The notes beneath the pieces are model-generated. The model was given only the letters and a program-made list of their open reading frames with translations, was not told the origin of the DNA and did no database searches. A stretch of 49,404 nucleotides of DNA from the NCBI GenBank assembly GCA_045569115.1, contig JBJKZS010000119.1:1-49404 (forward strand). Reading direction: 5' to 3'. A program made the position numbers and the translations under genes. This stretch comes from S15-B10 sp045569115 (GTDB lineage Bacteria > Fidelibacterota > Marinisomatia > Marinisomatales > S15-B10). Positions 35,872 to 44,642 of this stretch are shown here, piece after piece. The number at the start of each line of letters is the position of its first letter. Position 1 is the first letter of the stretch.

Positions 35872-36605
35872 CGTTGGTCATCAAATAAATCAGAAGATGC
35901 CATCTCCTTTGCTTTTTCTAGATCTTGAATAAAATCAACTTCTATACATTGTAGATCTGAAATATCACTATAGTAAACTTTAGAAGTTGGTAGCAATGGA
36001 TGTAATGCTGCTTCAAAATATTCCCCCTTGCCTCCTTCAGTAATTAGTTGTGTCAGAGAATCCGCAAAAAGACGTCCAAAAGTTTTTGAGAATCTTGCAA
36101 CACCTATAAATTCTCCTAAAGAATTTTGCTCAATTAATTCTTTTCCTATAGCAACAACTCTTTGATCTTCCCCCTCAATAACCTTTACTTCTTCTTGTCC
36201 ACATAATTTCACTTCTACAGCAAGAACATTATCTCGAGAATCACTTGCTATCCGCCTAATCAATTCCAGAGGATAAAGAACATCAGCATTCATTAATAGA
36301 CAGTCAGTTTTATATAATTCTTCTTTGCATAGATAAAGAGAATAAGATGTGTTTGTTTCAAAGAAGTGAGGATTGTTTACGTAATTGATCTCCATTTTTG
36401 AGAAGTTTTTGTTTAGATGACTAATTATCATTTCACTTAGATAACCAATTACAACAGTTACTTTTTTGACACCAACCTTTTGCAGTGCTTTAATCTGATA
36501 GTCAATTAGAGGTTGCCCTAAAACTTCAAGTAAACATTTAGGTCTCGTTAAGGTTGTCGGGTACAATCTACGTGCTATACCAGCGGCAAGAATGATTGCT
36601 CTCAT
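35868..36605 (-). CDS. LicC-like sugar/alcohol-phosphate nucleotidyltransferase
   Basis: 245 residues. Nucleotidyltransferase signature AIILAAGIARRLYPTTLTRPKCLLEVLGQPL, then NTSYSLYL, LLMNADVLYP and the C-terminal CIEVDFIQDLEKAK, the pattern of the LicC (phosphocholine cytidylyltransferase) and related PntC/IPCT group. It should activate a phospho-alcohol or phospho-sugar with CTP; the exact substrate cannot be read. Third gene of a minus-strand trio with the heptosyltransferase and the CDP-glycerol-type transferase, for which it may provide the CDP donor. Confidence 0.8.
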   Translation of the reverse strand: MRAIILAAGIARRLYPTTLTRPKCLLEVLGQPLIDYQIKALQKVGVKKVTVVIGYLSEMIISHLNKNFSKMEINYVNNPHFFETNTSYSLYLCKEELYKTDCLLMNADVLYPLELIRRIASDSRDNVLAVEVKLCGQEEVKVIEGEDQRVVAIGKELIEQNSLGEFIGVARFSKTFGRLFADSLTQLITEGGKGEYFEAALHPLLPTSKVYYSDISDLQCIEVDFIQDLEKAKEMASSDLFDDQR

Positions 36606-36632
36606 AATGGTTATAAACTACAAGGCCTTTTG

Positions 36633-37640
36633 TTAAGTATTAACTTTTTTTAATAATTGTAAATATCTAATCCAAATTTTCTCCGGGGACATACTATATA
36701 GGCAAAGTAAAGGATCCTGTTCATTATGGCATAAATTCTTATTACAAGGACTGCAATAAACATTTTGACAAAAATAATCTGAATTATCTCCTCTAGGAGC
36801 TGTTTTTCTAGGATCTCCTGCTCCGAATAAAGACAATGTCGGCAAACCTAGATTTGCCGCAATATGTCCCAAACCTGAATCAGCAGCTATTGCCCCACTG
36901 CAAAGGTGAATTAAAGCAATACTTTCCCTTAATGTTATTTTTCCGCAAGCTGATTTGATCCTGTTACTGTTGGTTTCACTAACCAGCTCATTTGCAATCA
37001 ACATATCTTCTTTCCCACCTATGAGGATAATATCTTTATTAGCATTTAATCCCAATTCAAGAACTCGAGACAAAAGTGATTTGGGTGGTTGCCTAGAAGC
37101 GGCTACGCTTCCAGGGAAAATTGCTAAAGGTGATTTAATACCTAATAAATCTAGATACTCTTTAGCCTTATTAACTTCATTTTCTTTTAGATATATTGCC
37201 CTAGGATATATATTAAATAATTCTTTGTCTATTAGATTCAGATAATAGTTAGAACGATGTATTTTTAAAGATGGAGAAGAATGTGAATTTGTCAGGAAAA
37301 AAGATCTTAATTCACTAGAATAACCTATTCGTTCTTTTCCTCCTGATAACCATGCCATGTAAGCAGATCGGAGAGAATTTGGAAGAATGTAAACTTTATC
37401 AAGACCAAATTCTTTAAGTCTTTTTCCAACTTTAGTTGCTCCAGAAAAACCGTTATCTTCATCAGTTTTTATAGAAATTAATTTATCTATCAAAGGACTA
37501 GCTTCAAAAATTGGACATACCCACTCACGCCCAATGATTATAATCTTATCTTTTTTATGCGTTTGTCTACATTTTGTTAAAAATGGAAGAGCCATAACAG
37601 CATCTCCGATCCAATTAGGAACAAAAATTCCGATTTTCAT
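36633..37640 (-). CDS. Heptosyltransferase (glycosyltransferase family 9)
   Basis: 335 residues, GT-B fold. Family marks of RfaF/WaaF-like LPS heptosyltransferases: VPNWIGDAVMALPFL, LPNSLRSAYMAWLSG, KERIGYSSELR, AIFPGSVAASRQPP, and the donor-site region GAIAADSGLGHIAANLGLPTLSLFGAGDPRKTAP. The C-terminus has a small Cys cluster (CQNVYCSPCNKNLC). It would add a heptose or similar sugar to lipid A core. Start overlaps the upstream gene's stop (ATGA). Confidence 0.88.
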   Translation of the reverse strand: MKIGIFVPNWIGDAVMALPFLTKCRQTHKKDKIIIIGREWVCPIFEASPLIDKLISIKTDEDNGFSGATKVGKRLKEFGLDKVYILPNSLRSAYMAWLSGGKERIGYSSELRSFFLTNSHSSPSLKIHRSNYYLNLIDKELFNIYPRAIYLKENEVNKAKEYLDLLGIKSPLAIFPGSVAASRQPPKSLLSRVLELGLNANKDIILIGGKEDMLIANELVSETNSNRIKSACGKITLRESIALIHLCSGAIAADSGLGHIAANLGLPTLSLFGAGDPRKTAPRGDNSDYFCQNVYCSPCNKNLCHNEQDPLLCLYSMSPEKIWIRYLQLLKKVNT

Positions 37641-38716
37641 TTCAATTTTTCTTCTATAGCATCAATAAGTCGGCAAGAAGCTTTTCCATCAGTTTTATAT
37701 AGAAATTCTTTCAAGGCTTGTTGGCGATGGAAAGAAAGCGTGTCTTTCTCACTAAGAACCTTTTCAATAATAGAAAAAATTTGATCAGGACTTTCTATTA
37801 TATAAGTGAAATTAATTTCCTCTGATCTATCCAAGTCAAGTCTCTTTGTCAATCTTGAACTAAATATTAGATGCTTTAAACGCGGTGTAAAAAAAGTTGT
37901 TTGAAAAATAGGACGATTTAGTGAAAGATATTCAAAAAGTGTGGATGAAATATCTGAAATCATTGCATCAGAAATGGAATAATAAGGTACAATATTGCAA
38001 TCTTCTTCTGGGACAAGATAAATACCTTTCCCCGAAATTTTTTGAGCTATCATACTATGATGTTTGTATCGTTTTTGGCTCCAACTAAAGCCATGTAGTT
38101 TAATAATCAAATTATACTTTTTAGAAAGTTCCGGAAAATAAGGTAAAAGCTTATCTGCTGACGAAGGGTAAAATGTTGGAGCATAAAGAATAGTCTTCCT
38201 ATGAGGTTCTAAATCAAGTTCTTCTAAGTCTATCAATTTAAGTTTAGACTTTTCTTTGAATAGTGGATCAATTTTTGTGTAACCTGTTAAAAGAAGATTT
38301 TTTTCTCCTTTTGACTTTAATTCTTTGTACCTTATTTCACTTTCAATAGCACGGATATTTATACGCGAAGAAATATCTTTATAGTAGCTTTGCTTTAAGC
38401 CAATTCCATGGTAAACCATTATTGCTAATGTGTTTTTTGAAGCAACTTTTTCAAGCATGCCGGGAACACCAACAACAACCACGTCAAACTTTCGTTTTTG
38501 TAATTCATTCTGTCTATTTTTTTCATTTGAGCCATCAATAAACTCTATATTTTCCTTCTTACTGACTTTCTTCAGATTAAAACGCTCTCTATCATTAATT
38601 GTTTTAGGAATAGAGATTGAAAGTGAGTAATTGCCTCTTCTTTTCATTTCATCAATAATTGGCAGAAAATTTGGAAAATAATAAAGGTGATGTGTCTCAA
38701 AAAGAACGGAAATCAT
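37637..38716 (-). CDS. CDP-glycerol glycerophosphotransferase-like protein
   Basis: 359 residues, GT-B-like. Resembles the catalytic half of TagB/TagF proteins: VYHGIGLKQSYY, TGYTKIDPLF, ILYAPTFYPS, IIKLHGF and the donor-site DAMISDISSTLFEYLSLNRPI. In Gram-positives these add glycerol phosphate from CDP-glycerol to teichoic acids; in Gram-negatives they modify capsules or O-antigen. Here it starts a three-gene operon with heptosyltransferase and a LicC-like cytidylyltransferase. Confidence 0.85.
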   Translation of the reverse strand: MISVLFETHHLYYFPNFLPIIDEMKRRGNYSLSISIPKTINDRERFNLKKVSKKENIEFIDGSNEKNRQNELQKRKFDVVVVGVPGMLEKVASKNTLAIMVYHGIGLKQSYYKDISSRINIRAIESEIRYKELKSKGEKNLLLTGYTKIDPLFKEKSKLKLIDLEELDLEPHRKTILYAPTFYPSSADKLLPYFPELSKKYNLIIKLHGFSWSQKRYKHHSMIAQKISGKGIYLVPEEDCNIVPYYSISDAMISDISSTLFEYLSLNRPIFQTTFFTPRLKHLIFSSRLTKRLDLDRSEEINFTYIIESPDQIFSIIEKVLSEKDTLSFHRQQALKEFLYKTDGKASCRLIDAIEEKLK

Positions 38717-38829
38717 TTTTTTCCTTCACATATTTATTCATTAAGTACAAACTAGAATGGTAAAACTTATAAATATTGGCTCACTACTCAAAACACCGCT
38801 ATTTTTGTATAACCAATGTAAGGATGTAT

Positions 38830-39807
38830 ATGAAACCTATATTCATAGCTGGAAGTGAACGATCAGGGACTACCCTTCTTCGACTGATGCTCCATTCTCA
38901 TCCAAGAATCGCAATACCCCCACAAACAAAATACATGAAAAAAATTTATAAGCGACGACTAATGTTTGGTAACCTTGAAAATGAAAAAAACCGTAAAAAA
39001 CTGGCCTTATGGTTTAATAATAATTTTAACGCTTCCACAAAGATCGATGATCTAAATATTGAATTAAAAGAAGTTATAAAGGAAATACTCTCCTCTAAAT
39101 CACTAGGAGCGGCTTTAGCCGTACCATGGAATTCTTATGCAAAAAAACATAGTAAAGAACGCTGGGGGGACAAACGACCCTACTATATTCATCATATGGA
39201 TAAACTAAGAGAACTATATCCTGATGCACAGATTATTCATATGATTAGAGACTGTCGTGATGTCATCGCTTCCCTAAATGATATGCCTTGGTGGCATAAA
39301 ACATTTGAATATTCTATTTTGAATTGGAAATCGGCAATTATGCATGGTTTAACCGCCCGTCAAAATACTAAAATAGATGAATACATTGAGTTAAGATATG
39401 AAGACTTAATTACAAACCCGGAATACGAGTTGAGTCGCCTTTGTCAATTCCTTGGTGAAGAATACAATCCAGCAATGCTTGATTTCCAAAAAACTTCGGA
39501 ATTTTCAGTTCCAAACTATAAAATGGCTTGGCATGGAGCAACTCGAGGACCCCTCAATAGTAGATCAGTTGGAAGATGGAAAAGAGATCTAACAGCTTAT
39601 CAAATCTCTCTTATCCAATGGGCTGTTGGGGATGAATTATTTAGGTTAGGATATGATCTATCAAAGACAGAGCCTCTGTCAATAAAACATCAGATGAATT
39701 TTAACCTTAAAAAAACAAAATTTAAAATAGAGGATCTGTATCGAAATTTCGGGGATAACATTATATCATTATTATACTCGGGAAGATTGGATTATAGAAT
39801 TGAATAG
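38830..39807 (+). CDS. Sulfotransferase (PAPS-dependent family)
   Basis: 325 residues from the ATG at 38830, which has AAGG six bases before it; an upstream in-frame TTG at 38776 would add a poorly folded 18 residues. The PAPS-binding 5' loop GSERSGTTLLR is at residues 6-16, and the 3'-phosphate region is IHMIRDCRDVIASL. The C-terminal GRWKRDL motif is also typical. It should sulfate a sugar or lipid of the surface polymer. The only plus-strand gene in this cluster; it ends exactly where the opposing LicC-like gene ends. Confidence 0.88.
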   Translation: MKPIFIAGSERSGTTLLRLMLHSHPRIAIPPQTKYMKKIYKRRLMFGNLENEKNRKKLALWFNNNFNASTKIDDLNIELKEVIKEILSSKSLGAALAVPWNSYAKKHSKERWGDKRPYYIHHMDKLRELYPDAQIIHMIRDCRDVIASLNDMPWWHKTFEYSILNWKSAIMHGLTARQNTKIDEYIELRYEDLITNPEYELSRLCQFLGEEYNPAMLDFQKTSEFSVPNYKMAWHGATRGPLNSRSVGRWKRDLTAYQISLIQWAVGDELFRLGYDLSKTEPLSIKHQMNFNLKKTKFKIEDLYRNFGDNIISLLYSGRLDYRIE

Positions 39808-40548
39808 TTAAGTATTGAAGATTTCTCGAGCTTTTAGCAGATCCTCTTCTGTGTCAATTTCACACCAATCCTTCTGTTCGAGCTTTACAATTTTAAAAGA
39901 AACAATCCCATCATCAGTCGCATCAGCAAACGCTTGCTCATAATAAATGTTTTTTTGACCATTATCGATTAATTGTTGTATTCGAGGAGCTAATTCTTTT
40001 TTAAATATTTCGTAAACCATTGAATATGCATTCACTGTTTTGAAAAGTTCATCATATCTATCAGGTCGATTTGGATTATTCTCAAGATAAATTTTTTTTA
40101 CGTATCCATTGTCATTTGAAACAATTACCGTACCGTTCATTCCTTCTTTATAATGGTCAACAGCCATTGAGTTTTCCTCAGATAGTTTTTCAAGCACTCC
40201 ATTTGAAAAGAAAAGATCTCCTTCTAAAAGAAAAAAATTGGTGCTCAATAAATCAATAGCAAGATTTAGTGATACAATGTTATTTGTAGTCTCCCAAACT
40301 TTATTTTCAACATAGTTAATGGAAAGTTTTCCATATGAATTTCCAACAATTTCCTTTATGAGTTCTGCTTTGTAACCAACTACTAGAATAGCTTGCTGAA
40401 CACCCATCTTTTCAAGTTGACTAAGTAAACGAATTAGCAGAGGCTTATCCGCAACCTCAACCATGCATTTTGGGATTTTTTCCGTATAAACTCCAAGACG
40501 GCTACCCGAACCTGCAAGAAGAATGATTGCTTGTGTTGGCACTTTCAA
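39808..40548 (-). CDS. LicC-like CTP:phospho-alcohol cytidylyltransferase
   Basis: 246 residues from TTG at 40548 (GTG at 40542 also possible). Signature AIILLAGSGSRLG, KIPKCMVEVADKPLL, NNIVSLNLA, EGDLFFS and DWCEIDTEEDLLKA, very like LicC and the phosphonate cytidylyltransferase PntC. It overlaps the licD-like gene stop by four bases, the classic licC/licD pairing, so it probably makes the CDP-linked group that LicD transfers. Substrate (phosphocholine, phosphoethanolamine, AEP or other) is open. Distant paralogue of the gene at 35868-36605. Confidence 0.83.
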   Translation of the reverse strand: MKVPTQAIILLAGSGSRLGVYTEKIPKCMVEVADKPLLIRLLSQLEKMGVQQAILVVGYKAELIKEIVGNSYGKLSINYVENKVWETTNNIVSLNLAIDLLSTNFFLLEGDLFFSNGVLEKLSEENSMAVDHYKEGMNGTVIVSNDNGYVKKIYLENNPNRPDRYDELFKTVNAYSMVYEIFKKELAPRIQQLIDNGQKNIYYEQAFADATDDGIVSFKIVKLEQKDWCEIDTEEDLLKAREIFNT

Positions 40549-41156
40549 TTTTGCCGTTCCGATGAAATTATGGCGCCATCATCTTTTGTATAATCCCAAG
40601 TCTTAATTGGTTTTTCCCAATCCCCGTATCTAAATGTAAGATAATCTTCAGTCTTCTTGGGGACATAGTAAGTTTTTCCTCTAAAGTTTAAAGAACGAGT
40701 GTCATCATAAAAATGGGAAGGTACTGATTTCTTGGTATATAGTTTGGGCCCACCACATGACCATACGTACTTCCCATTTTTCTTGGAAGCAATAAAACAG
40801 TCCATTGTGACGTTTCCTTTTTTTAAAAAACCCACTTTATTAAAAATTTTTATTATTCTTTTTTCCCCTTTTATAAGAGGAGGATCTGTATGTTCTTGAC
40901 GCCGTACCCTGACTAAGTATCCGGAAAAACGAATTTTCCATAGTACTCGAGGGATTTTTTTTATATCCTCTCTGAATATGCGAATATCAAGATCAGTATC
41001 CCAAGGAAGTAAACGTTTCTCCCTGATAATACCTAAAAGCGTACCTGCTGTAAGACAATACTTGATATTAGAGTCTTCAAGAATTCTTGTTACTTCTTCC
41101 AACATCCTAAGGGCTATCTGCTCATTATTTCCAACGAGCACATATTTTGTACCCAT
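40545..41156 (-). CDS. LicD-family phosphotransferase
   Basis: 203 residues from the ATG at 41156, one base after the epimerase stop; an open frame continues upstream into the epimerase gene, but the LicD homology starts only here. The family core is AGTLLGIIREKRLLPWDTDLDI with its acidic D-x-D-x-D cluster. LicD proteins transfer phosphocholine or similar phospho-groups from CDP donors to surface glycans, and the same fold occurs in fukutin-like enzymes. Coupled to the cytidylyltransferase that follows. Confidence 0.85.
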   Translation of the reverse strand: MGTKYVLVGNNEQIALRMLEEVTRILEDSNIKYCLTAGTLLGIIREKRLLPWDTDLDIRIFREDIKKIPRVLWKIRFSGYLVRVRRQEHTDPPLIKGEKRIIKIFNKVGFLKKGNVTMDCFIASKKNGKYVWSCGGPKLYTKKSVPSHFYDDTRSLNFRGKTYYVPKKTEDYLTFRYGDWEKPIKTWDYTKDDGAIISSERQN

Positions 41157-41157
41157 T

Positions 41158-42204
41158 CTACAGTTCCAAGAAGTTTTTAATAGAAGAAATGATCCTTTCA
41201 CTTGCTTTCCCATCTCCGTAAGGATTCTGACCTTTCCATTCTGGCAAATCGTTTGCCCAAGAAAATGCACTTTTTATATCAGTACCTACAGTCCTGGCAA
41301 AACCTGCTTCAACACCTTCTGGTCTTTCCGTTGAGGACCTACACACAATTATTTTTTTCTTGAAAGTAGCACACTCCTCTTGTATTCCACCTGAGTCAGA
41401 AATGACAAAGCGGACCTCACTAAGCAGTTTCAAAAGTTCTTGATAAGGAAGTGGATCGATTACGGATACAGTTTTTAAAAGACCACAATGTTTTATTACC
41501 TCAGGATTTGGATGCATTGGAAAGATGAATTCAAGATGAGTATTGTTTTTAGCTAATTCTTCTATTTGAAGAAAAAGTTTTTTCATGGCTTCGCCAAAAT
41601 TTTCTCGTCTATGAAGTGTTACTAATACTTTATTTGTATATTTTATTGGGAAATTAAACTTTAGGCAAGCATCTACAATTGTATTACCAGTAAAAAAAAT
41701 GCCTTTACATCCTTCATTTTCGAGGTTTTGCATTGCCATTTGAGTTGGTGCCCAATTCAACTTTGAAACGCGGGAAATAAGTTGTCGATTTAACTCTTCA
41801 GGAAAAGGAGCAGTCAAATCATGAGTTCTTAACCCTGCTTCTATATGTCCAACCGGTAAATTATGGTAAAATGCACTTAAAGCTACAGCGGCAGCAGTAG
41901 TAGTGTCGCCCTGAACCAAAACCATTCTAGGTTTTAAATTATCAAAACACTTTGTAATCTCACCCATTATCCGTCGCATAACGTCAGATGGAGATTGAGA
42001 ATCTCTCATAACATCCAATTGAATATCTGGAGTTGGTATAAGTGAAGCTACATCTTCAAATAGGCTTTTGTGTTGTCCAGTAAGTAGTGTAGAAAATGAC
42101 AATTTATTTGATGACAATTCTTCTATGACTGGAAAAAATTTAATTACTTCAGGACGAGTTCCGAAGCATACCAGTACATCAATTTTTTTTTGCTGGTCAG
42201 TTAT
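41158..42204 (-). CDS. wecB: UDP-N-acetylglucosamine 2-epimerase (no canonical start codon)
   Basis: Makes UDP-ManNAc from UDP-GlcNAc for surface polymers. The conserved core is complete: CFGTRPEVIKFFPVI at the N-terminus, LVQGDTTTAAAVAL, VGHIEAGLRT, FPEELNRQLISR, TLHRRENFG, and ISDSGGIQEE near the end. The GTRPE strand lies upstream of the first ordinary start (TTG 42117). The frame is open back to 42219, yet contains no ATG, GTG or TTG before GTRPE; the best placed alternatives are ATA at 42204 (AGGTAAG upstream) or ATT at 42183. The start given is therefore a guess. The frame begins just after the ABC exporter stop at 42216. Confidence 0.8.
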   Translation of the reverse strand: MTDQQKKIDVLVCFGTRPEVIKFFPVIEELSSNKLSFSTLLTGQHKSLFEDVASLIPTPDIQLDVMRDSQSPSDVMRRIMGEITKCFDNLKPRMVLVQGDTTTAAAVALSAFYHNLPVGHIEAGLRTHDLTAPFPEELNRQLISRVSKLNWAPTQMAMQNLENEGCKGIFFTGNTIVDACLKFNFPIKYTNKVLVTLHRRENFGEAMKKLFLQIEELAKNNTHLEFIFPMHPNPEVIKHCGLLKTVSVIDPLPYQELLKLLSEVRFVISDSGGIQEECATFKKKIIVCRSSTERPEGVEAGFARTVGTDIKSAFSWANDLPEWKGQNPYGDGKASERIISSIKNFLEL

Positions 42205-42215
42205 TTTTTTCTTAC

Positions 42216-44045
42216 CTAGTTAATTTGTCCGAATTGAACATCATAAAGTTGCCTATAGTGACCATTTTCATCAAGAAGTTCCTCGTGAGTACCCCTTTCC
42301 ACAATCTTTCCATCGCTTAAAACGATTATCAAATCAGCATTTACGATTGTCGAAAGACGATGAGCAATTACAAAAACTGTTCGGTCTTTCATTAAGCGCT
42401 CAATAGCCTGTTTTACTTTCTTTTCTGATTCACTATCAAGTGAGGATGTTGCTTCATCCATTATTAGAATAGGTGGATTTTTTAGAATAGCTCTAGCAAT
42501 AGCTAGTCGCTGTCTTTGTCCGCCCGACAATTTAACACCACGATCACCAATGACTGTTCCAAAACCATTCGGTTGCTGTTCAATGAAATCAAGGGCATTT
42601 GCAGCTAAAGCAGCTTTACGTAAACTATTTTCAGATATACCTGATTGACCATATGCAATATTATTAGCAATAGTATCATTAAAAAGTATTGTTTCTTGCG
42701 GAACTATACCCATAAGAGCCCTTAAAGATCTTTTCTTAAGACTCCGAATATCTTTACCATCAATTTCTATAGAACCGTCCGATACTTCAAAAAATCTTGG
42801 AATAAGGTCAGCTATAGTTGACTTACCTGCACCGCTCTCTCCCACGACCGCCACAACCTCTCCTCGATTAATTTCAAATGAAATTGTTTTGAGAACTTCA
42901 GTTTTACCCTCTTCATAAGAAAAATCAACATTTTTAAAAGATAAAGAATTCTGCAAATTGGTTATAGGTTTAGCATCTTCATAATCAACAATTGTGGATT
43001 CCGCATCTAGTATTTCGTACACTCTTTCTGCTGAGGCAAGAGCTGTCTGTATTTCCGAATTAACCATATTAAGACTTTTTATGGGGTTGAGTATGGAAAA
43101 TAAAAGTAAAATAAATCGAATAAAATCTTCTGGTTCCATAGATTTATCAATAAGCACATCTTGTCCGCCTAACCAAAGTAGGATAACGCCCATGGTAACA
43201 CCAATCATTTCTGTTACTGGAGATGAAGCTAGGCGAAGACTCATTTGACGTTTTTGAAGTCTGTAATACTGATAGGTTTCCCTATGAAATTTTATTTTTT
43301 CTGCGTTTTCCATCACAAAAGCTTTAACAATTCTTATTGCACCTAGAACTTCTTGTAGAATCGAAACAATACCGGCTATCTGGATGGAGGAGCGCTTTGC
43401 TTTTCTTCGTATACTATTACCAACCCATACCATAAGTATTACAGCCAAAGGAAGAATAAGAATAGCAGCAAACGTCAGCTTCCAATTGATAAGAAATAGC
43501 AGAGTAATAAAAGTAAGAATATTAATAGGTTCAACAAGAAGTTTTTGAAAACTGACTGAGAATGTACGCCTCATTGTTGCCACATCATTGAGTACTATGG
43601 ATGTTAGATCTCCGGCCCGTTTACTATTAAAAAATGATAAAGACAGAGATGTAAGGTGATTAAAAAGCTGATTTCTTAAGCTGGTAATAACCCGCAACTG
43701 CATTAATCCAGCAGAAAAATTCTTCAAATATAGGAAAATGTTTTTCAGAATAAATATAAAGAAAATCGAAGTACATAGTCTCTTAAGTGTGTCAAGCGGA
43801 GTTGTACCAAGAATTAGTTGATTAGTTAACATTTTTAAAGTCTCATTGGCAGTTCTTTCATTAGAGGCTATCAACTCTTTCTGAATTCCTACTAGAGTTT
43901 CAAAATCGATAAGAATATTGCTGATGAATGATGCCGTTAACCAAATGGAAAGAGAATTGAAGAAAACGAATACAATCGATGCGAAAATAGAAGCACTGAG
44001 GAGTAGCCAATGAGGCTTTGCAAGTCTAATTATACGTTTAAACAT
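42216..44045 (-). CDS. MsbA-like ABC exporter (half-transporter)
   Basis: 609 residues. An N-terminal six-TM exporter domain (about 1-320) is fused to a nucleotide-binding domain (about 340-609) with Walker A GESGAGKST, Q loop VPQETILF, signature LSGGQRQR, Walker B ILIMDEATSSLD and switch HRLST. It functions as a homodimer. Family members flip lipid A core or polysaccharide-linked lipids. As first gene of an operon with WecB, LicD and a cytidylyltransferase, it probably exports the modified glycolipid. A loop of about 40 residues between TM1 and TM2 is longer than in MsbA. Confidence 0.9.
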   Translation of the reverse strand: MFKRIIRLAKPHWLLLSASIFASIVFVFFNSLSIWLTASFISNILIDFETLVGIQKELIASNERTANETLKMLTNQLILGTTPLDTLKRLCTSIFFIFILKNIFLYLKNFSAGLMQLRVITSLRNQLFNHLTSLSLSFFNSKRAGDLTSIVLNDVATMRRTFSVSFQKLLVEPINILTFITLLFLINWKLTFAAILILPLAVILMVWVGNSIRRKAKRSSIQIAGIVSILQEVLGAIRIVKAFVMENAEKIKFHRETYQYYRLQKRQMSLRLASSPVTEMIGVTMGVILLWLGGQDVLIDKSMEPEDFIRFILLLFSILNPIKSLNMVNSEIQTALASAERVYEILDAESTIVDYEDAKPITNLQNSLSFKNVDFSYEEGKTEVLKTISFEINRGEVVAVVGESGAGKSTIADLIPRFFEVSDGSIEIDGKDIRSLKKRSLRALMGIVPQETILFNDTIANNIAYGQSGISENSLRKAALAANALDFIEQQPNGFGTVIGDRGVKLSGGQRQRLAIARAILKNPPILIMDEATSSLDSESEKKVKQAIERLMKDRTVFVIAHRLSTIVNADLIIVLSDGKIVERGTHEELLDENGHYRQLYDVQFGQIN

Positions 44046-44204
44046 CTGTAGATTAAATTTAGAGTAATTCTAGCATCACTAATTTAGTTTTCCAAAAAAT
44101 CATATTCTTTAGATTGAGTCATGTATTAGTAAGTTCTCTTTTACATTTCGTATTGATAAATCTATTACTTGATAACGAAGAAATCATTATTTTTGAGATA
44201 GAAA

Positions 44205-44573
44205 ATGAGAGTTGGTAAAAGAAGAATAATAGTCATTGGTGACCGCGTATTGATTCGTCCTGATGAGTCATCTGATAAATCTCCTGCGGGCCTTTACCTT
44301 CCACCTACAGTTAGTGAGAAAGAAGATGTCTGGGGTGGTGTTGTAGTAGAAGTTGGTCCAGGCCTCCCAGTTTCAGAACCAAATAGTGTTGAAGAAGAAC
44401 CTTGGAAAACCGACACAGATAATGTTCGTTACATACCCGCACAGGTTGAGACGGGCGACTATGCCCTTTTCCTAAAAAAAGCTTCTGTAGAGATTAATGT
44501 AGAAGAAAAAAAATATTTAATTGTACCTCAGGCAGCAATCCTAGTAATTATTCGAGAACAAATCACCCAATAA
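44205..44573 (+). CDS. GroES-like (Cpn10) co-chaperonin, orphan
   Basis: 122 residues, against about 95 for GroES. The N-terminal half matches Cpn10: GDRVLIRPDESSDKSPAGLYLPP (mobile loop region) and WGGVVVEVGPG. An insertion (about residues 63-85, acidic, EPNSVEEEPWKTDTDNVRYIP) lies where the roof hairpin would be; the core resumes with VETGDYALFLKKASVEI and ends VPQAAILVIIRE. No groEL is next to it and I see no CIRCE element upstream. It may be an extra co-chaperonin or a divergent paralogue with another partner. Confidence 0.8.
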   Translation: MRVGKRRIIVIGDRVLIRPDESSDKSPAGLYLPPTVSEKEDVWGGVVVEVGPGLPVSEPNSVEEEPWKTDTDNVRYIPAQVETGDYALFLKKASVEINVEEKKYLIVPQAAILVIIREQITQ

Positions 44574-44642
44574 ATTAAAAAAATTATTTGGGAAGCAAAA
44601 TTAGACTAATAAAATAGAGATAAAATCCTTTTCTTTTCATAT

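Noticed and set aside
41157..41270. Longer start for the LicD-like protein (TTG-type, 38 extra residues)
   Set aside because: The extension lies inside the epimerase 3' end in another frame and lacks LicD resemblance; the ATG at 41156 directly follows the epimerase stop.
44046..44204. CIRCE/HrcA site upstream of the GroES-like gene
   Set aside because: No TTAGCACTC inverted repeat is present in the intergenic region.
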